From the NCBI GenBank assembly GCA_030841245.1, contig JAVEDG010000025.1, positions 1-14,552 on the forward strand: 14,552 nucleotides of DNA. Reading direction: 5' to 3'. A model generated the notes under the pieces. It had not been told where the DNA came from. It ran no database searches and saw nothing but the letters and a program-made list of their open reading frames with translations. This DNA is from Actinomycetota bacterium (GTDB lineage: Bacteria > Actinomycetota > Actinomycetes > JACCUZ01). A program made the translations under genes and the position numbers. Below, one piece after another: positions 8,129-14,552 of the stretch (position 1 is its first letter; the number at the start of each line of letters is the position of its first letter).

Positions 8129-8769
8129 CCACCGTCATCCTCGTCGACGACCATGAGCTGATCCGTCAGGGCTTGCGCCGCGCCTTCGAGCGAGATGCCG
8201 ATTTCGAGGTCGTCGGTGAAGCGGGAACGGCGACCGAGGCCCTCCGGTTGATCGGCGAGCTGCAGCCCGGCGTGGCGATCGTCGACATCAGGCTCCCCGA
8301 CGCGAACGGGCTCGACCTGGTCAAGCGGCTGCGCGCCGGCTCCGAGAAGATGGGAATCGTCGTCCTGACCATGTACTCCGGGGACGAGCACCTGTTTGGG
8401 GCCCTGGAAGCAGGCGCGTCGGCATTCGTTTCGAAGGATGCCCCCGCAGAGGACATCGTGGCTGCCGCTCGTCACGCTGCGGTCTCACCCCGGGCGTTCA
8501 CGGCATCTGACCTAGCCGAGGCGATGAAGCGTCGGCTAGAGCCCACGGGCCCGCGGCTGAGTCCCCGGGAGCGCGAGGTCCTCGCAATGCTCGCGCAAGG
8601 CCTCGGTGTGGCCGCGATCGCCAAGCAGCTGTTCATCAGCGAGTCCACCACCAAGACCCACATCTCCAAGATCTACGAGAAGCTTGGTGCCACAAACCGG
8701 GCGCAGGCCCTCATGTCGGCGCTGCGACTCGGACTGATTCGACAGGACCCTTCACCCGATCGGCCGTAG
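8125..8769 (+). CDS. Response regulator, NarL/FixJ (LuxR) type
   Basis: 214-aa transcription factor, presumed partner of the upstream kinase. The receiver domain at 1-120 has the acidic pair Asp8-Asp9, phosphoacceptor Asp54 (VAIVDIRLPDANG), switch Thr82 and Lys104 (FVSKDAP), so it should be phosphorylatable. The LuxR-type helix-turn-helix is at ~145-207 (LSPREREVLAMLAQG; ISESTTKTHISKIYEKLGA). GTG 8125 overlaps the kinase stop by 4 bp and has GGGAG at 8114-8118, 6 nt upstream. The next genes are the pilins, 148 bp downstream in the same orientation, so the pilin promoter is an obvious candidate target (inference). Confidence 0.95.
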   Translation: MTTVILVDDHELIRQGLRRAFERDADFEVVGEAGTATEALRLIGELQPGVAIVDIRLPDANGLDLVKRLRAGSEKMGIVVLTMYSGDEHLFGALEAGASAFVSKDAPAEDIVAAARHAAVSPRAFTASDLAEAMKRRLEPTGPRLSPREREVLAMLAQGLGVAAIAKQLFISESTTKTHISKIYEKLGATNRAQALMSALRLGLIRQDPSPDRP

Positions 8770-8916
8770 TCCTTTCGGAGGATACGGGCACTCCCTCATC
8801 TGTCTACACAAAGCAACCTCAAAGGCGATACCGGTGCGCTCTCGCAGAGGACAGTCTTGCCCCACGGAAGCTCGAGGGGGGTTTCCGATCTTCGGTGGGA
8901 CCTGGAGGTCTTCCAA
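8770..8916 (+). promoter_or_regulatory. Pilin upstream leader and likely promoter region
   Basis: This is the longest gene-free stretch in the window, about 147 bp between the response-regulator stop and the first pilin. Highly expressed pilins usually have their own promoter, which should lie here, but no convincing -35/-10 pair could be picked. Small features seen: GATAC-type repeats at 8781 and 8827 (46 bp apart) and a short hairpin CCGA-TCT-TCGG at 8885-8895 just upstream of the ribosome binding site. An in-frame GTG-like extension from 8857 exists but is judged non-coding, because the pilin leader begins at ATG 8917 as in the second copy. Confidence 0.4.
8904..8908 (+). promoter_or_regulatory. 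Strong ribosome binding site of first pilin
   Basis: GGAGG lies 8 nt before ATG 8917. It fixes the pilin start at 8917 rather than the longer in-frame start at 8857. The second pilin has no equivalent (only GGGT at 9142-9145), suggesting that flp1 is translated better or that flp2 depends on translation of flp1. Confidence 0.8.
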
Positions 8917-9138
8917 ATGCTCGCTTACATCCGCAAGGTGACGAACCGGCGGGATGACGAGGGTGCGTCGGCGGTTGAGTATGGCCTTCTGGTCGCCGCG
9001 ATCGCCGCCATCATCATCCTGGTCGTCTTCGCACTCGGCACGTTCGTCAAGGGTGCCTTCAAGGACACCTGCACTGCGTTCAAGTCGTCCAACGCGGTGA
9101 ACTCGTCCGGTCCGGCCAGCAACAACTGCAACCAGTAG
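8917..9138 (+). CDS. flp: Flp-type IVb major pilin prepilin, copy 1
   Basis: 73-aa prepilin of the Tad pilus. The short basic leader (MLAYIRKVTNRRDDEG) ends in Gly16, the expected prepilin-peptidase cleavage point, followed by ASAVEYGLLVA with the class IVb Glu5-Tyr6 pair (Glu21-Tyr22 of the precursor). A hydrophobic helix runs to ~residue 44 (AAIIILVVFALGTFV). The mature protein is about 57 aa, with Cys52 and Cys71 as a possible disulfide and an Asn/Ser-rich tail. ATG 8917 is preferred because of the GGAGG at 8904-8908 and the identical leader start in copy 2. The prepilin peptidase is not in the window. Confidence 0.95.
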   Translation: MLAYIRKVTNRRDDEGASAVEYGLLVAAIAAIIILVVFALGTFVKGAFKDTCTAFKSSNAVNSSGPASNNCNQ

Positions 9139-9150
9139 TCCGGGTCAACG

Positions 9151-9372
9151 ATGCTCGCTTACATCCGCAAAGCGTCGAAGCAGCGCGGGGATGAGGGTGC
9201 GTCAGCTGTGGAGTACGGCCTGCTGGTGGCCGCGATCGCGGCCATCATCATCCTGGTCGTCTTCGCACTCGGCACGTTCGTCAAGGGTGCCTTCAAAGAC
9301 ACCTGCACTGCGTTCAAGAACTCGAACGCAGTGAACGCGAACGGACCGGCCAGCAACGACTGCAACCAGTAG
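9151..9372 (+). CDS. flp: Flp-type IVb pilin prepilin, copy 2
   Basis: 73-aa paralogue of the gene 12 bp upstream. The cleavage site after Gly16, Glu21-Tyr22 and both cysteines (52, 71) are conserved. It differs from copy 1 at nine residues only: V8A, T9S, N10K, R11Q, D13G in the leader and S57N, S63A, S64N, N70D in the tail. Residues 14-56 are identical. The ribosome binding site is weak (CGGGT at 9141-9145), so it may be a minor pilin or be translationally coupled to copy 1. It is followed by a strong hairpin. Either copy could be major; the sequence cannot tell. Confidence 0.95.
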   Translation: MLAYIRKASKQRGDEGASAVEYGLLVAAIAAIIILVVFALGTFVKGAFKDTCTAFKNSNAVNANGPASNDCNQ

Positions 9373-9376
9373 TTCG

Positions 9377-9427
9377 GGACACCACACGTGGGTCAGGCGC
9401 ACACTGCGCCTGACCCACGTCGTGTCC
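9377..9427. terminator. Long hairpin after second pilin: terminator or attenuator
   Basis: The inner stem is a perfect 16-bp inverted repeat: left arm ACGTGGGTCAGGCGCA (9386-9401), loop CAC, right arm 9405-9420. An outer 6-bp stem GGACAC (9377-9382) / GTGTCC (9422-9427) extends it across a small asymmetric internal loop. It starts 4 bp after the flp2 stop and ends 14 bp before the next gene's ATG. There is no T-tract. It fits a strong terminator for the pilin message, or a partial one that also blocks 3' degradation and limits readthrough into the membrane-protein operon. Confidence 0.82.
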
Positions 9428-9441
9428 TCCGGCCAGACAGC

Positions 9442-10893
9442 ATGAACCCCGTCACCGAGACAGTGCCGCCGACGAGGCGACCCGCCAAAGTAAGGTTAGA
9501 TGCGTGGGCCGTGCTGTCCATCGGTGCCGCCGCCCTCTTCTGGGTCGGCGCGACACGGCCCATCGGAGATCCCGACGTCTGGTGGCATGTTCGCACGGGT
9601 GATCTGATCCTTCACCACGGCGTGCCTCACAAGGAACCGTGGGCATTCACGGCGCTGGGCCGCGCCTGGACCCCGACCTCGTGGCTCTCGGACGTGCTGT
9701 TCGCCGTCGTCCATGACGACCTCGGCTGGCGGGGGGTGATCCTGCTCAAGCTCGTCGCCGGCGCCATCCTGCTGGCGTCCCTCTACCGGGTCCTGTTCGT
9801 GCGGTCCGGGGCACCGCACAGGGTCGCGGCACCCGTCTTCGTCCTCACCTGCATCACCCTCTCGCCCTTCATCGCCGAGCGCCCCCAGCTGCTCTCACTG
9901 TGCTTCCTCGTCTGGGTCGCAGAACAGGCAAGGACGACCATGCTCGGGAGGCCGCCCTCTTGGTGGCTCATCGTGGTCATCTACGTCTGGGCCAACGTCC
10001 ACGGCATGTGGATCCTCGGACCGGCAATGTTCGTGCTTGCGGCAGCCGGCGCTGCGCTGGACCGGCCGCCGAGGTGGGCCGCAGTCTCACGCCGCGCCAT
10101 GGGGATCGCCGTGGCGTCGTTGGCTGCGTCGGCGCTCACCCCGGCGGGGCCTCGACTCACGATCGCCGCCTTCGTCGTACGCCGTGCAGCGTCCGACGTC
10201 TCGGAGTGGCAGCCCACGAATCTGCTCGACAGTTTCAGCATCTTCCTGTTGCTGATCTTCCTGCTCTGGGTCGTCGCGGTTGCTCGCTGCCCGCAGCCGA
10301 CCCCCCGTCACGAGACCCTCTGGATGCTCTGCCTCTTCGTCTTTGTCCTCACGGCGGCCAGGAACGTCGCACCCGTGGTCCTCATGATGAGCCCGGTCGT
10401 CCTGGGCGCCCTCGACCGAACCTTTGGTCGGCAGGTGAGTCAGGTGCCCAGCCCGCCACAGCTTCCAGTGGTCGTGGGATGGACGATCATCGTCGTCGCC
10501 GTCTGCACCTCTATATTCGTGGTCGCGTCGCGCCCTCCCCTCGAAGCCGGCCTACCGAGCCGAATCGTGGCTGATCTCAAGGCCAGACCGGGTACTGTTC
10601 GAGTCCTGGACAGTTATGTGATCGGCGGCTACCTGACCGGGGAAGGCGCACCCAAGATCTCGGTCGCGATCGACGGGCGTACTGACAACTACGACCCCGC
10701 ATTCGTGCACCGCTACTTCCAGGCCACCCGGCAGATGGTCGGCTGGCGAGAACTGGTGCACGAGCTGAAGCCTGACGTCGCGGTGATCGGGCGCCGGTCC
10801 CAGTTGGCACAGGAACTGCAGCGGATCGGTTGGCGGGTGACCATGACGGACGGCGACTGGGCCCTCCTCGACCGCCCCGTCGGACAGTCATGA
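9442..10893 (+). CDS. Polytopic membrane protein, GT-C glycosyltransferase-like, paralogue 1
   Basis: 483-aa integral membrane protein of an uncharacterised family that resembles GT-C (lipid-linked sugar) glycosyltransferases. After a first helix (~22-38) comes GDPDVWWHVRTGD (42-54), an acidic first-loop motif reminiscent of GT-C DxD sites. Other family marks are AERPQL (145-150), WANVHGMW (183-190) and a soluble C-terminal part with GGYL (395-398) and IDGRTDNY (410-417). About ten hydrophobic segments lie between. ATG 9442 was chosen over the in-frame GTG 9388 because the latter falls inside the hairpin. The stop overlaps the next start in ATGA. A role in transferring sugars to a surface polymer or pilin is inference; the catalytic role of the DPD motif is unproven. 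Confidence 0.72.
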   Translation: MNPVTETVPPTRRPAKVRLDAWAVLSIGAAALFWVGATRPIGDPDVWWHVRTGDLILHHGVPHKEPWAFTALGRAWTPTSWLSDVLFAVVHDDLGWRGVILLKLVAGAILLASLYRVLFVRSGAPHRVAAPVFVLTCITLSPFIAERPQLLSLCFLVWVAEQARTTMLGRPPSWWLIVVIYVWANVHGMWILGPAMFVLAAAGAALDRPPRWAAVSRRAMGIAVASLAASALTPAGPRLTIAAFVVRRAASDVSEWQPTNLLDSFSIFLLLIFLLWVVAVARCPQPTPRHETLWMLCLFVFVLTAARNVAPVVLMMSPVVLGALDRTFGRQVSQVPSPPQLPVVVGWTIIVVAVCTSIFVVASRPPLEAGLPSRIVADLKARPGTVRVLDSYVIGGYLTGEGAPKISVAIDGRTDNYDPAFVHRYFQATRQMVGWRELVHELKPDVAVIGRRSQLAQELQRIGWRVTMTDGDWALLDRPVGQS

Positions 10894-12338
10894 CCACGAC
10901 CCACGCGTCAGGTGACGTCGACGCGCTCGAAGAACCTGCCAAGGCTCGTGGCCTGCCTGACCCCGCCGACTTGCTGCTCGTGGTCATCTGCGTCGCCTTC
11001 GGTTTGATCGGGCTGCGCCCGCTGAGCGACCCGGACGTGTGGTGGCACCTGCGCACCGGCGACTACGTCGTGCACCACGGGTTCACGTCCACGGACCCGT
11101 GGTCGCCCGCCTCCACCGAGCCGTGGCGGCTGCACGAGTGGGGCAGCCAGGTGCTGATGTACCTGTCGTACGCCCTCGGTGGCTACCGAGGGGTCGTAGC
11201 CCTGCACGCGTTGGGCATGCTAGTGCTCGCACTGCTGGTGGCTCGCTCCGTCCGGCGTACGACGACGCCACGCGTCGCGTGCGGCGTGACTGCCCTCAGC
11301 CTCGTCGGTCTCTTCCTCGGGACGGCCGAGCGTCCTCAGCTGATGTCGTGGGTGCTGCTCGCAGCATCTTTGCCCGCGCTGCGCCGGGCGGTCGCCGCGC
11401 GCCGGCCGCCCTGGTGGTTCATCCCCGTCGTATGGCTCTGGGCCAACCTGCACGGGCTATGGTCCGCAGGATTGTTGCTCTACGGCGCGCTCGTGGTCGG
11501 GTTGGCGTTCGAAGTAGGGCTCCGGTCCTGGCGGGTCCACGGACCGTTCGTCGTCGTCGCGGTGTCCGCCTTCCTCGCTGCCGGATTCACGCCGGTCGGA
11601 CCCTCCCTGCTGCTGTCGCCGCTGCAGGTTCGGGCCTACGCGGGCTACGTCCAGGAATGGGCCGCGCCAAGCATCTTGAACCACTACCTGGCCCCAGGGT
11701 TCATCCTGCCCGGCATCGTCGTCGTCGGCTGGGCGAGACAGCGTCGACCGGTCGGGTCAACGACGATCGCCCTGGTGCTGGTCGCGTCGTACATCGGATT
11801 CTCCTACATCAGGACGATCCCGGTCGCGGTGATCGTCTTCGCCCCATTGGTCGGCGAGGCGTGGCGAAGACGTGATGCTGACGTGGCCGGCCCCCCGTTG
11901 CCGGCTGGGGTCGGGTGGACCGCCGCCCTAGGGGCGCTCGCGGCTTTCACTCTGGCTACGGCGCTCGTGCTGCCGCAGATCCCGGGCGTCGAGCAGGGCT
12001 CGCCGTGGGGTGTCAGCAAGCGGCTCGACGCCCTGCCGGGCCGCGCGCTTGTCCTCAACGAGTACTACTTCGGCGGCTGGCTGCTGTGGTCCGCTCGCGA
12101 CACAGCTCCGGGCATCGACGGGCGCACCGAGATCTACGCACCGCAGTACGTCGGTGACTATCTGGACGCCGAGTCGTTGCAAGGTCATTGGCGCCAGTTC
12201 GTGAACGACCACGACTTCGACGCCGCTTGGCTGCGAACCTCGACGCCGCTCGTCTGGGGGCTGCGTTCGATGGGCTGGACCACCATCTACCGCAACGACT
12301 ACAGCGTCATCATGGTCCCGCCCAAGGTCCCCTCATGA
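10890..12338 (+). CDS. Polytopic membrane protein, GT-C glycosyltransferase-like, paralogue 2
   Basis: 482 aa, a tandem paralogue of the preceding gene with the same architecture: first helix ~27-43, SDPDVWWHLRTGD at 46-58, AERPQL at 146-151, WANLHGLW at 184-191, and C-terminal GGWLLW (395-400) with IDGRTEIY (409-416). Sequence between the motifs has diverged substantially, so the duplication is old, unlike the pilin pair. It may use a different sugar donor or acceptor, or the two may form a heterodimer (inference). ATG 10890 overlaps the upstream TGA, which argues against the longer in-frame extension from 10830. It overlaps the acyltransferase start in the same way. Confidence 0.72.
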   Translation: MTTTHASGDVDALEEPAKARGLPDPADLLLVVICVAFGLIGLRPLSDPDVWWHLRTGDYVVHHGFTSTDPWSPASTEPWRLHEWGSQVLMYLSYALGGYRGVVALHALGMLVLALLVARSVRRTTTPRVACGVTALSLVGLFLGTAERPQLMSWVLLAASLPALRRAVAARRPPWWFIPVVWLWANLHGLWSAGLLLYGALVVGLAFEVGLRSWRVHGPFVVVAVSAFLAAGFTPVGPSLLLSPLQVRAYAGYVQEWAAPSILNHYLAPGFILPGIVVVGWARQRRPVGSTTIALVLVASYIGFSYIRTIPVAVIVFAPLVGEAWRRRDADVAGPPLPAGVGWTAALGALAAFTLATALVLPQIPGVEQGSPWGVSKRLDALPGRALVLNEYYFGGWLLWSARDTAPGIDGRTEIYAPQYVGDYLDAESLQGHWRQFVNDHDFDAAWLRTSTPLVWGLRSMGWTTIYRNDYSVIMVPPKVPS

Positions 12339-13387
12339 GCCGCGCCCGTCTGGAGACACTCACCGGCTACCGAGGAGTTGCAGCGCTGGCCATCGTGGTG
12401 TTCCACGCCGCTATCGCGTTCGCACCGGGCAGCAATCTGGTCCACCTCACCCGCACGTTCCCCGCCGCCGTCTCCTTCTTCTTCGTGCTCTCCGGCTTCG
12501 TGCTGACCTGGTCCTGGACCGGATCGAGCCTGAGCCGGTTCTGGCGCGACCGGTCCGCGCGCATCCTTCCCGTCTACGTCCTGGCGTGGGTGCTCGCCGT
12601 CGCGGGGCTCGCGTGGTTGCGTTGGACCCCGTCGCAGACCGAGATGCTGACATCGCTGCTGCTGCTGCAGGCCTGGGTCCCAGGGGACCACTTCGCCGTC
12701 GCCGTCAACGTCCCTGCCTGGTCGTTGAGCTGCGAGCTGGCCTTCTACGCCGCTCTGCCGTTCGTCGCGCCGCGGCTTCTCGCCGCGCCCGAGCGTCAGT
12801 TGCGGCGCGCCGGTGTGGCGACAGGGGGATGGACTGTCGTAGCCGCTCTGCTGGTGCTCTGGCTGCCGCTGCTGTGGTGGCCGCCGGTGCGGGCGCCCGA
12901 GTTCCTGGCCGGCGTCCTGCTCGCGGTGTGGATGCGCCGCGGCTGGCGGCCCGGGCCGCGTACCAGGATGATCGGTGTCGTCGCCACGATGGTCTTCGTC
13001 GCATTGACGGTCTCGCCGCTCGGCGTCGCCCAGGCCGTCCTTCCACCGCTGGCTGTTCCCGCCTGCCTCTGGCTGATCGCGACGACGGCGCAGCGGGATC
13101 TCGCTCGCGCGCCTGCGGACCGGTCCAAGCTCACCTCGGTCCTGCGGCCGCTCGGGCAGTGGTCCTACCCTCTCTACCTGACCCACTGGGTCGTCGTTGT
13201 CCTGATCTCTCGCTTCCTTCTGGGACCGTGGTGGATCCCCCTTGCAGTGCTTGCTTCGGTGGCCGTCGCGGCCGCAGTGCACTTGATGGTCGAGGCCCCC
13301 GCCCAAGTCGCGTGGCGCAGTCCTCGCATTGCCCGCGACGTCGACCTGCCCACGCCGCTCCCCTCCGTCGAGGCGAGCGGTCCGTGA
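12335..13387 (+). CDS. Acyltransferase-3 family membrane O-acyltransferase
   Basis: 350-aa polytopic membrane protein of the OafA/YrhL acyltransferase-3 family, which moves acetyl or other acyl groups onto extracytoplasmic carbohydrates. Diagnostic features: GYRGVAALAIVVFHAA with His24, FFFVLSGFVL (48-57) followed by FWRDRSARILPVYV (69-82, Arg71/73/76), VPAWSLSCELAFYAALP (126-142) and WSYPLYLTHWVVV (276-288), ending in HLMVEAP. About ten membrane helices; no C-terminal SGNH domain. The ATG in the ATGA overlap with the upstream stop gives exactly the family N-terminus, so the longer in-frame extension to 12188 is rejected. Its place between GT-C-like genes suggests it decorates the glycan they handle; the exact substrate is unknown. 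Confidence 0.9.
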   Translation: MSRARLETLTGYRGVAALAIVVFHAAIAFAPGSNLVHLTRTFPAAVSFFFVLSGFVLTWSWTGSSLSRFWRDRSARILPVYVLAWVLAVAGLAWLRWTPSQTEMLTSLLLLQAWVPGDHFAVAVNVPAWSLSCELAFYAALPFVAPRLLAAPERQLRRAGVATGGWTVVAALLVLWLPLLWWPPVRAPEFLAGVLLAVWMRRGWRPGPRTRMIGVVATMVFVALTVSPLGVAQAVLPPLAVPACLWLIATTAQRDLARAPADRSKLTSVLRPLGQWSYPLYLTHWVVVVLISRFLLGPWWIPLAVLASVAVAAAVHLMVEAPAQVAWRSPRIARDVDLPTPLPSVEASGP

Positions 13388-14454
13388 GGTACGTCAACGC
13401 AGTCAAGTGGCTGCCGCTGTCCTTGGTTTGCGCGCTGTCAGCGTTCGGCGCGCCTGTCTTCTTCACCGACTGGCACATCGCGAGGTCTGCCGGTCACACC
13501 CTCCTGTCGGGCGACGCCCTCAGCGTCTACGCCGACCACCCCCTTGCGCAGATGGGCCCGCTCGCGCTGCTGGTGGCGGGCCTGCTTCCCAAGTCGGCGT
13601 ACATCGTGCTAGTCGCCCTGCTCCTGACACCCTTCCTACAACTGTGTGAATCAGTGGCTCCGCGCGACGTCCCCAAATCGCGAGTCGCCATCTGCACCGG
13701 GCTGGGCGGAGCGCTGCTCGTCTACCCCTGGGCCGACTTCGCCGAGCAGGGCCACATCGATGACGTCCTGGTGCTTTTCGGCTGCGCGCTGATGCTGAAG
13801 GCATTGCAACGGCGTTCGGCAGTGCTCGGCGGCGCTGCCTTCGCGTTGGCAGTCGCGGCCAAGCCGACCGCGCTCATCGCAGCCCCGCTTCTGCTGCCAC
13901 TTGGCGCAACCGCTGTCAGCATCGCCGCCGCCTCCACGGCAGCCGTGTGGCTCCCGTTCGCGCTGGCCGACCTGCACGGCTTCCTCGCCTCCGGCAAGGG
14001 AGTGATCGATGTCCGCGCCGGGTCCCTTCTCGACTTCGTGGGCTACGACCCGGGCAGCGCGACGCCGTGGTGGGTGCGCGCCATCGCGCTCGGGGGCGGC
14101 GCCCTGCTCTGCGCGGTCTTCGTCCGACGCCGTGACCCGGCCCGGGGGCTCCTCGCCGGCTTCGCTGTTCGCGCGTTCATCGACCCCAACCCGGCGACCT
14201 GCTACGCGGCGACCCTCGTCGCGCTCGGCCTCTTCGCTGACGTCGGCGTGCGGAGGGTGCCCTGGACCGCAGCTGTGGGGATGCTCGGCTGGATGGTGTC
14301 GTGGCGGATCATCCTGTGGCCGCGGCTCGGCTGGCCCCGTCTCGTCCTCACGGCTCTGTCCCCCGTTGCCGCGCCACGGGTTCGCCGGCCCCCGGTCGAC
14401 GGGGCCGCAAGAGAGTCGACCGGCGAGCCGCTCACGGCTCACTCGTCGGGGTAG
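13384..14454 (+). CDS. Polytopic membrane protein, possible GT-C glycosyltransferase
   Basis: 356-aa integral membrane protein, not confidently assigned. The first helix is at ~9-27, then a periplasmic-type loop (TDWHIARSAGHTLLSGDALSVYADHP) with several acidic/His residues as in GT87/DUF2029-like mannosyltransferases. A second conserved-looking site is EQGHIDD (121-127), followed by AAKPTALIAAPLLLPL (158-173), the helix style common in GT-C proteins, and FIDPNP (265-270) near the C-terminus. GTG 13384 overlaps the acyltransferase stop in GTGA and has GAGGCGAG at 13370-13377 upstream. The reading frame stays open back to 12586, but that part is Arg/Ala-rich shadow of the acyltransferase gene. 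A transporter or flippase-like role is an alternative. Confidence 0.65.
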   Translation: MRYVNAVKWLPLSLVCALSAFGAPVFFTDWHIARSAGHTLLSGDALSVYADHPLAQMGPLALLVAGLLPKSAYIVLVALLLTPFLQLCESVAPRDVPKSRVAICTGLGGALLVYPWADFAEQGHIDDVLVLFGCALMLKALQRRSAVLGGAAFALAVAAKPTALIAAPLLLPLGATAVSIAAASTAAVWLPFALADLHGFLASGKGVIDVRAGSLLDFVGYDPGSATPWWVRAIALGGGALLCAVFVRRRDPARGLLAGFAVRAFIDPNPATCYAATLVALGLFADVGVRRVPWTAAVGMLGWMVSWRIILWPRLGWPRLVLTALSPVAAPRVRRPPVDGAARESTGEPLTAHSSG

Positions 14455-14552
14455 AAGAACTTCCGTGTCCCTGGGCTCAGAGTGGCCGGGTCTCCTACGT
14501 CGTGGATCGGACCCGACCCCGGGATGACGTAGAACTGCCACTGACCGCCGTG
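14439..14552 (-). CDS. C-terminal end of an unidentified - strand gene, cut by the window edge
   Basis: Reading leftward from the last base, the - strand frame is open for 37 codons and ends in TGA at 14441-14439. The peptide (HGGQWQFYVIPGSGP ... GTRKFFYPDE) has the balanced composition of a real protein, not the Arg-rich look of shadow frames here, and about 30 of 37 codons end in G or C. The gene would converge on the preceding membrane-protein gene with a 16-bp tail-to-tail overlap, and nothing else occupies 14455-14552. Function cannot be assigned; start and most of the gene are outside. Confidence 0.6.
   Translation of the reverse strand, partial: HGGQWQFYVIPGSGPIHDVGDPATLSPGTRKFFYPDE

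Larger units (their letters stand above)
8917..9372 (+). repeat. Tandem pilin gene duplication with near-identical core
   Basis: Two 222-bp units offset by 234 bp. Bases 9007-9062 are identical to 9241-9296 (56 nt) and, after one silent change (9063/9297), identity continues through 9083/9317. The 14 codons just before this tract carry seven synonymous differences, and differences resume in the tail codons after it. Confidence 0.9.

Noticed and set aside
8770..8782. Possible short hairpin TCCT-TTCGG-AGGA after the response regulator stop
   Set aside because: Only 4 bp of stem; too weak to call a terminator.
8857..8916. 20-residue longer N-terminus for the first pilin
   Set aside because: GGAGG at 8904-8908 and the identical start of the second copy fix the start at ATG 8917; class IVb leaders are short.
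9388..9441. GTG start at 9388 for the first GT-C-like protein
   Set aside because: It lies inside the hairpin arm and adds 18 residues without family-like features; ATG 9442 is more reasonable.
12299..13306. 335-codon - strand open frame opposite the acyltransferase gene
   Set aside because: Low-complexity Arg/Gly/Pro/Gln translation; the + strand acyltransferase explains the region completely.
12586..13383. N-terminal extension of the last membrane protein by 266 codons
   Set aside because: Arg/Ala-rich shadow overlapping the acyltransferase; GTG 13384 forms a GTGA junction with an upstream ribosome binding site and starts directly before a membrane helix.
13651..14541. 296-codon - strand open frame at the right end
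   Set aside because: Arg/Glu/Gly/Pro-rich shadow of the last membrane gene; a different - strand frame (ending at 14439) gives the natural-looking peptide.
1..14552. CRISPR array, tRNA, rRNA, insertion sequence or phage attachment site
   Set aside because: No regularly spaced repeats, cloverleaf-like segments, transposase or integrase genes or terminal inverted repeats were found by eye; the DnaB-like gene alone does not indicate a phage or plasmid.

Overview
The window is high-GC DNA with dense gene packing, short or overlapping gene junctions (ATGA/GTGA) and GTG/TTG starts. Together with the protein families present, this suggests an actinobacterium. The Nocardioides-like Propionibacteriales are my best guess, but the genus cannot be decided from this sequence. 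No tRNA, rRNA, CRISPR array, insertion sequence or phage gene was seen.

Left part (1-5369, + strand): part of a Tad/Flp type IVb pilus assembly locus. It runs from a 5'-truncated tadA/cpaF ATPase, through an unusual tadB whose platform domain is preceded by a signal peptide and an extracellular von Willebrand A domain, then tadC, to an uncharacterised protein with a degenerate receiver-like N-terminus, a long Pro/Ala linker and a GAF-like C-terminus. A perfect 10-bp hairpin straddles the stop codon of that last gene and separates it from a convergent gene (5400-6431, - strand) for a stand-alone DnaB-type RecA-fold ATPase.

Middle part (6491-9427): a divergently oriented NarL/DesK-type two-component pair (membrane histidine kinase with GAF domain, and LuxR-type response regulator) sits directly upstream of two near-identical Flp pilin genes. 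The pilin copies are identical at protein level from residue 14 to 56 and differ only in the leader and the exposed tail. Their DNA shows a mosaic pattern suggestive of gene conversion. A strong 16-bp hairpin follows the second pilin.

Right part (9442-14454): four translationally coupled genes for polytopic membrane proteins. They are two paralogous GT-C-like proteins with a DPDVWWH motif, an acyltransferase-3 family protein, and a third GT-C-like protein. They look like a surface-glycan or pilus modification module, though nothing in the sequence proves the substrate. The last 114 bases carry the C-terminal end of a convergent gene on the - strand that enters from beyond the window.

Working model (inference): TadA powers the TadB/TadC platform to polymerise the two Flp pilins. 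The kinase/regulator pair probably controls pilin transcription, and the hairpin after flp2 lets abundant pilin message be made while limiting readthrough into the membrane-enzyme operon. The prepilin peptidase, TadZ/CpaE, RcpC/CpaB and TadE/F genes are not in the window.
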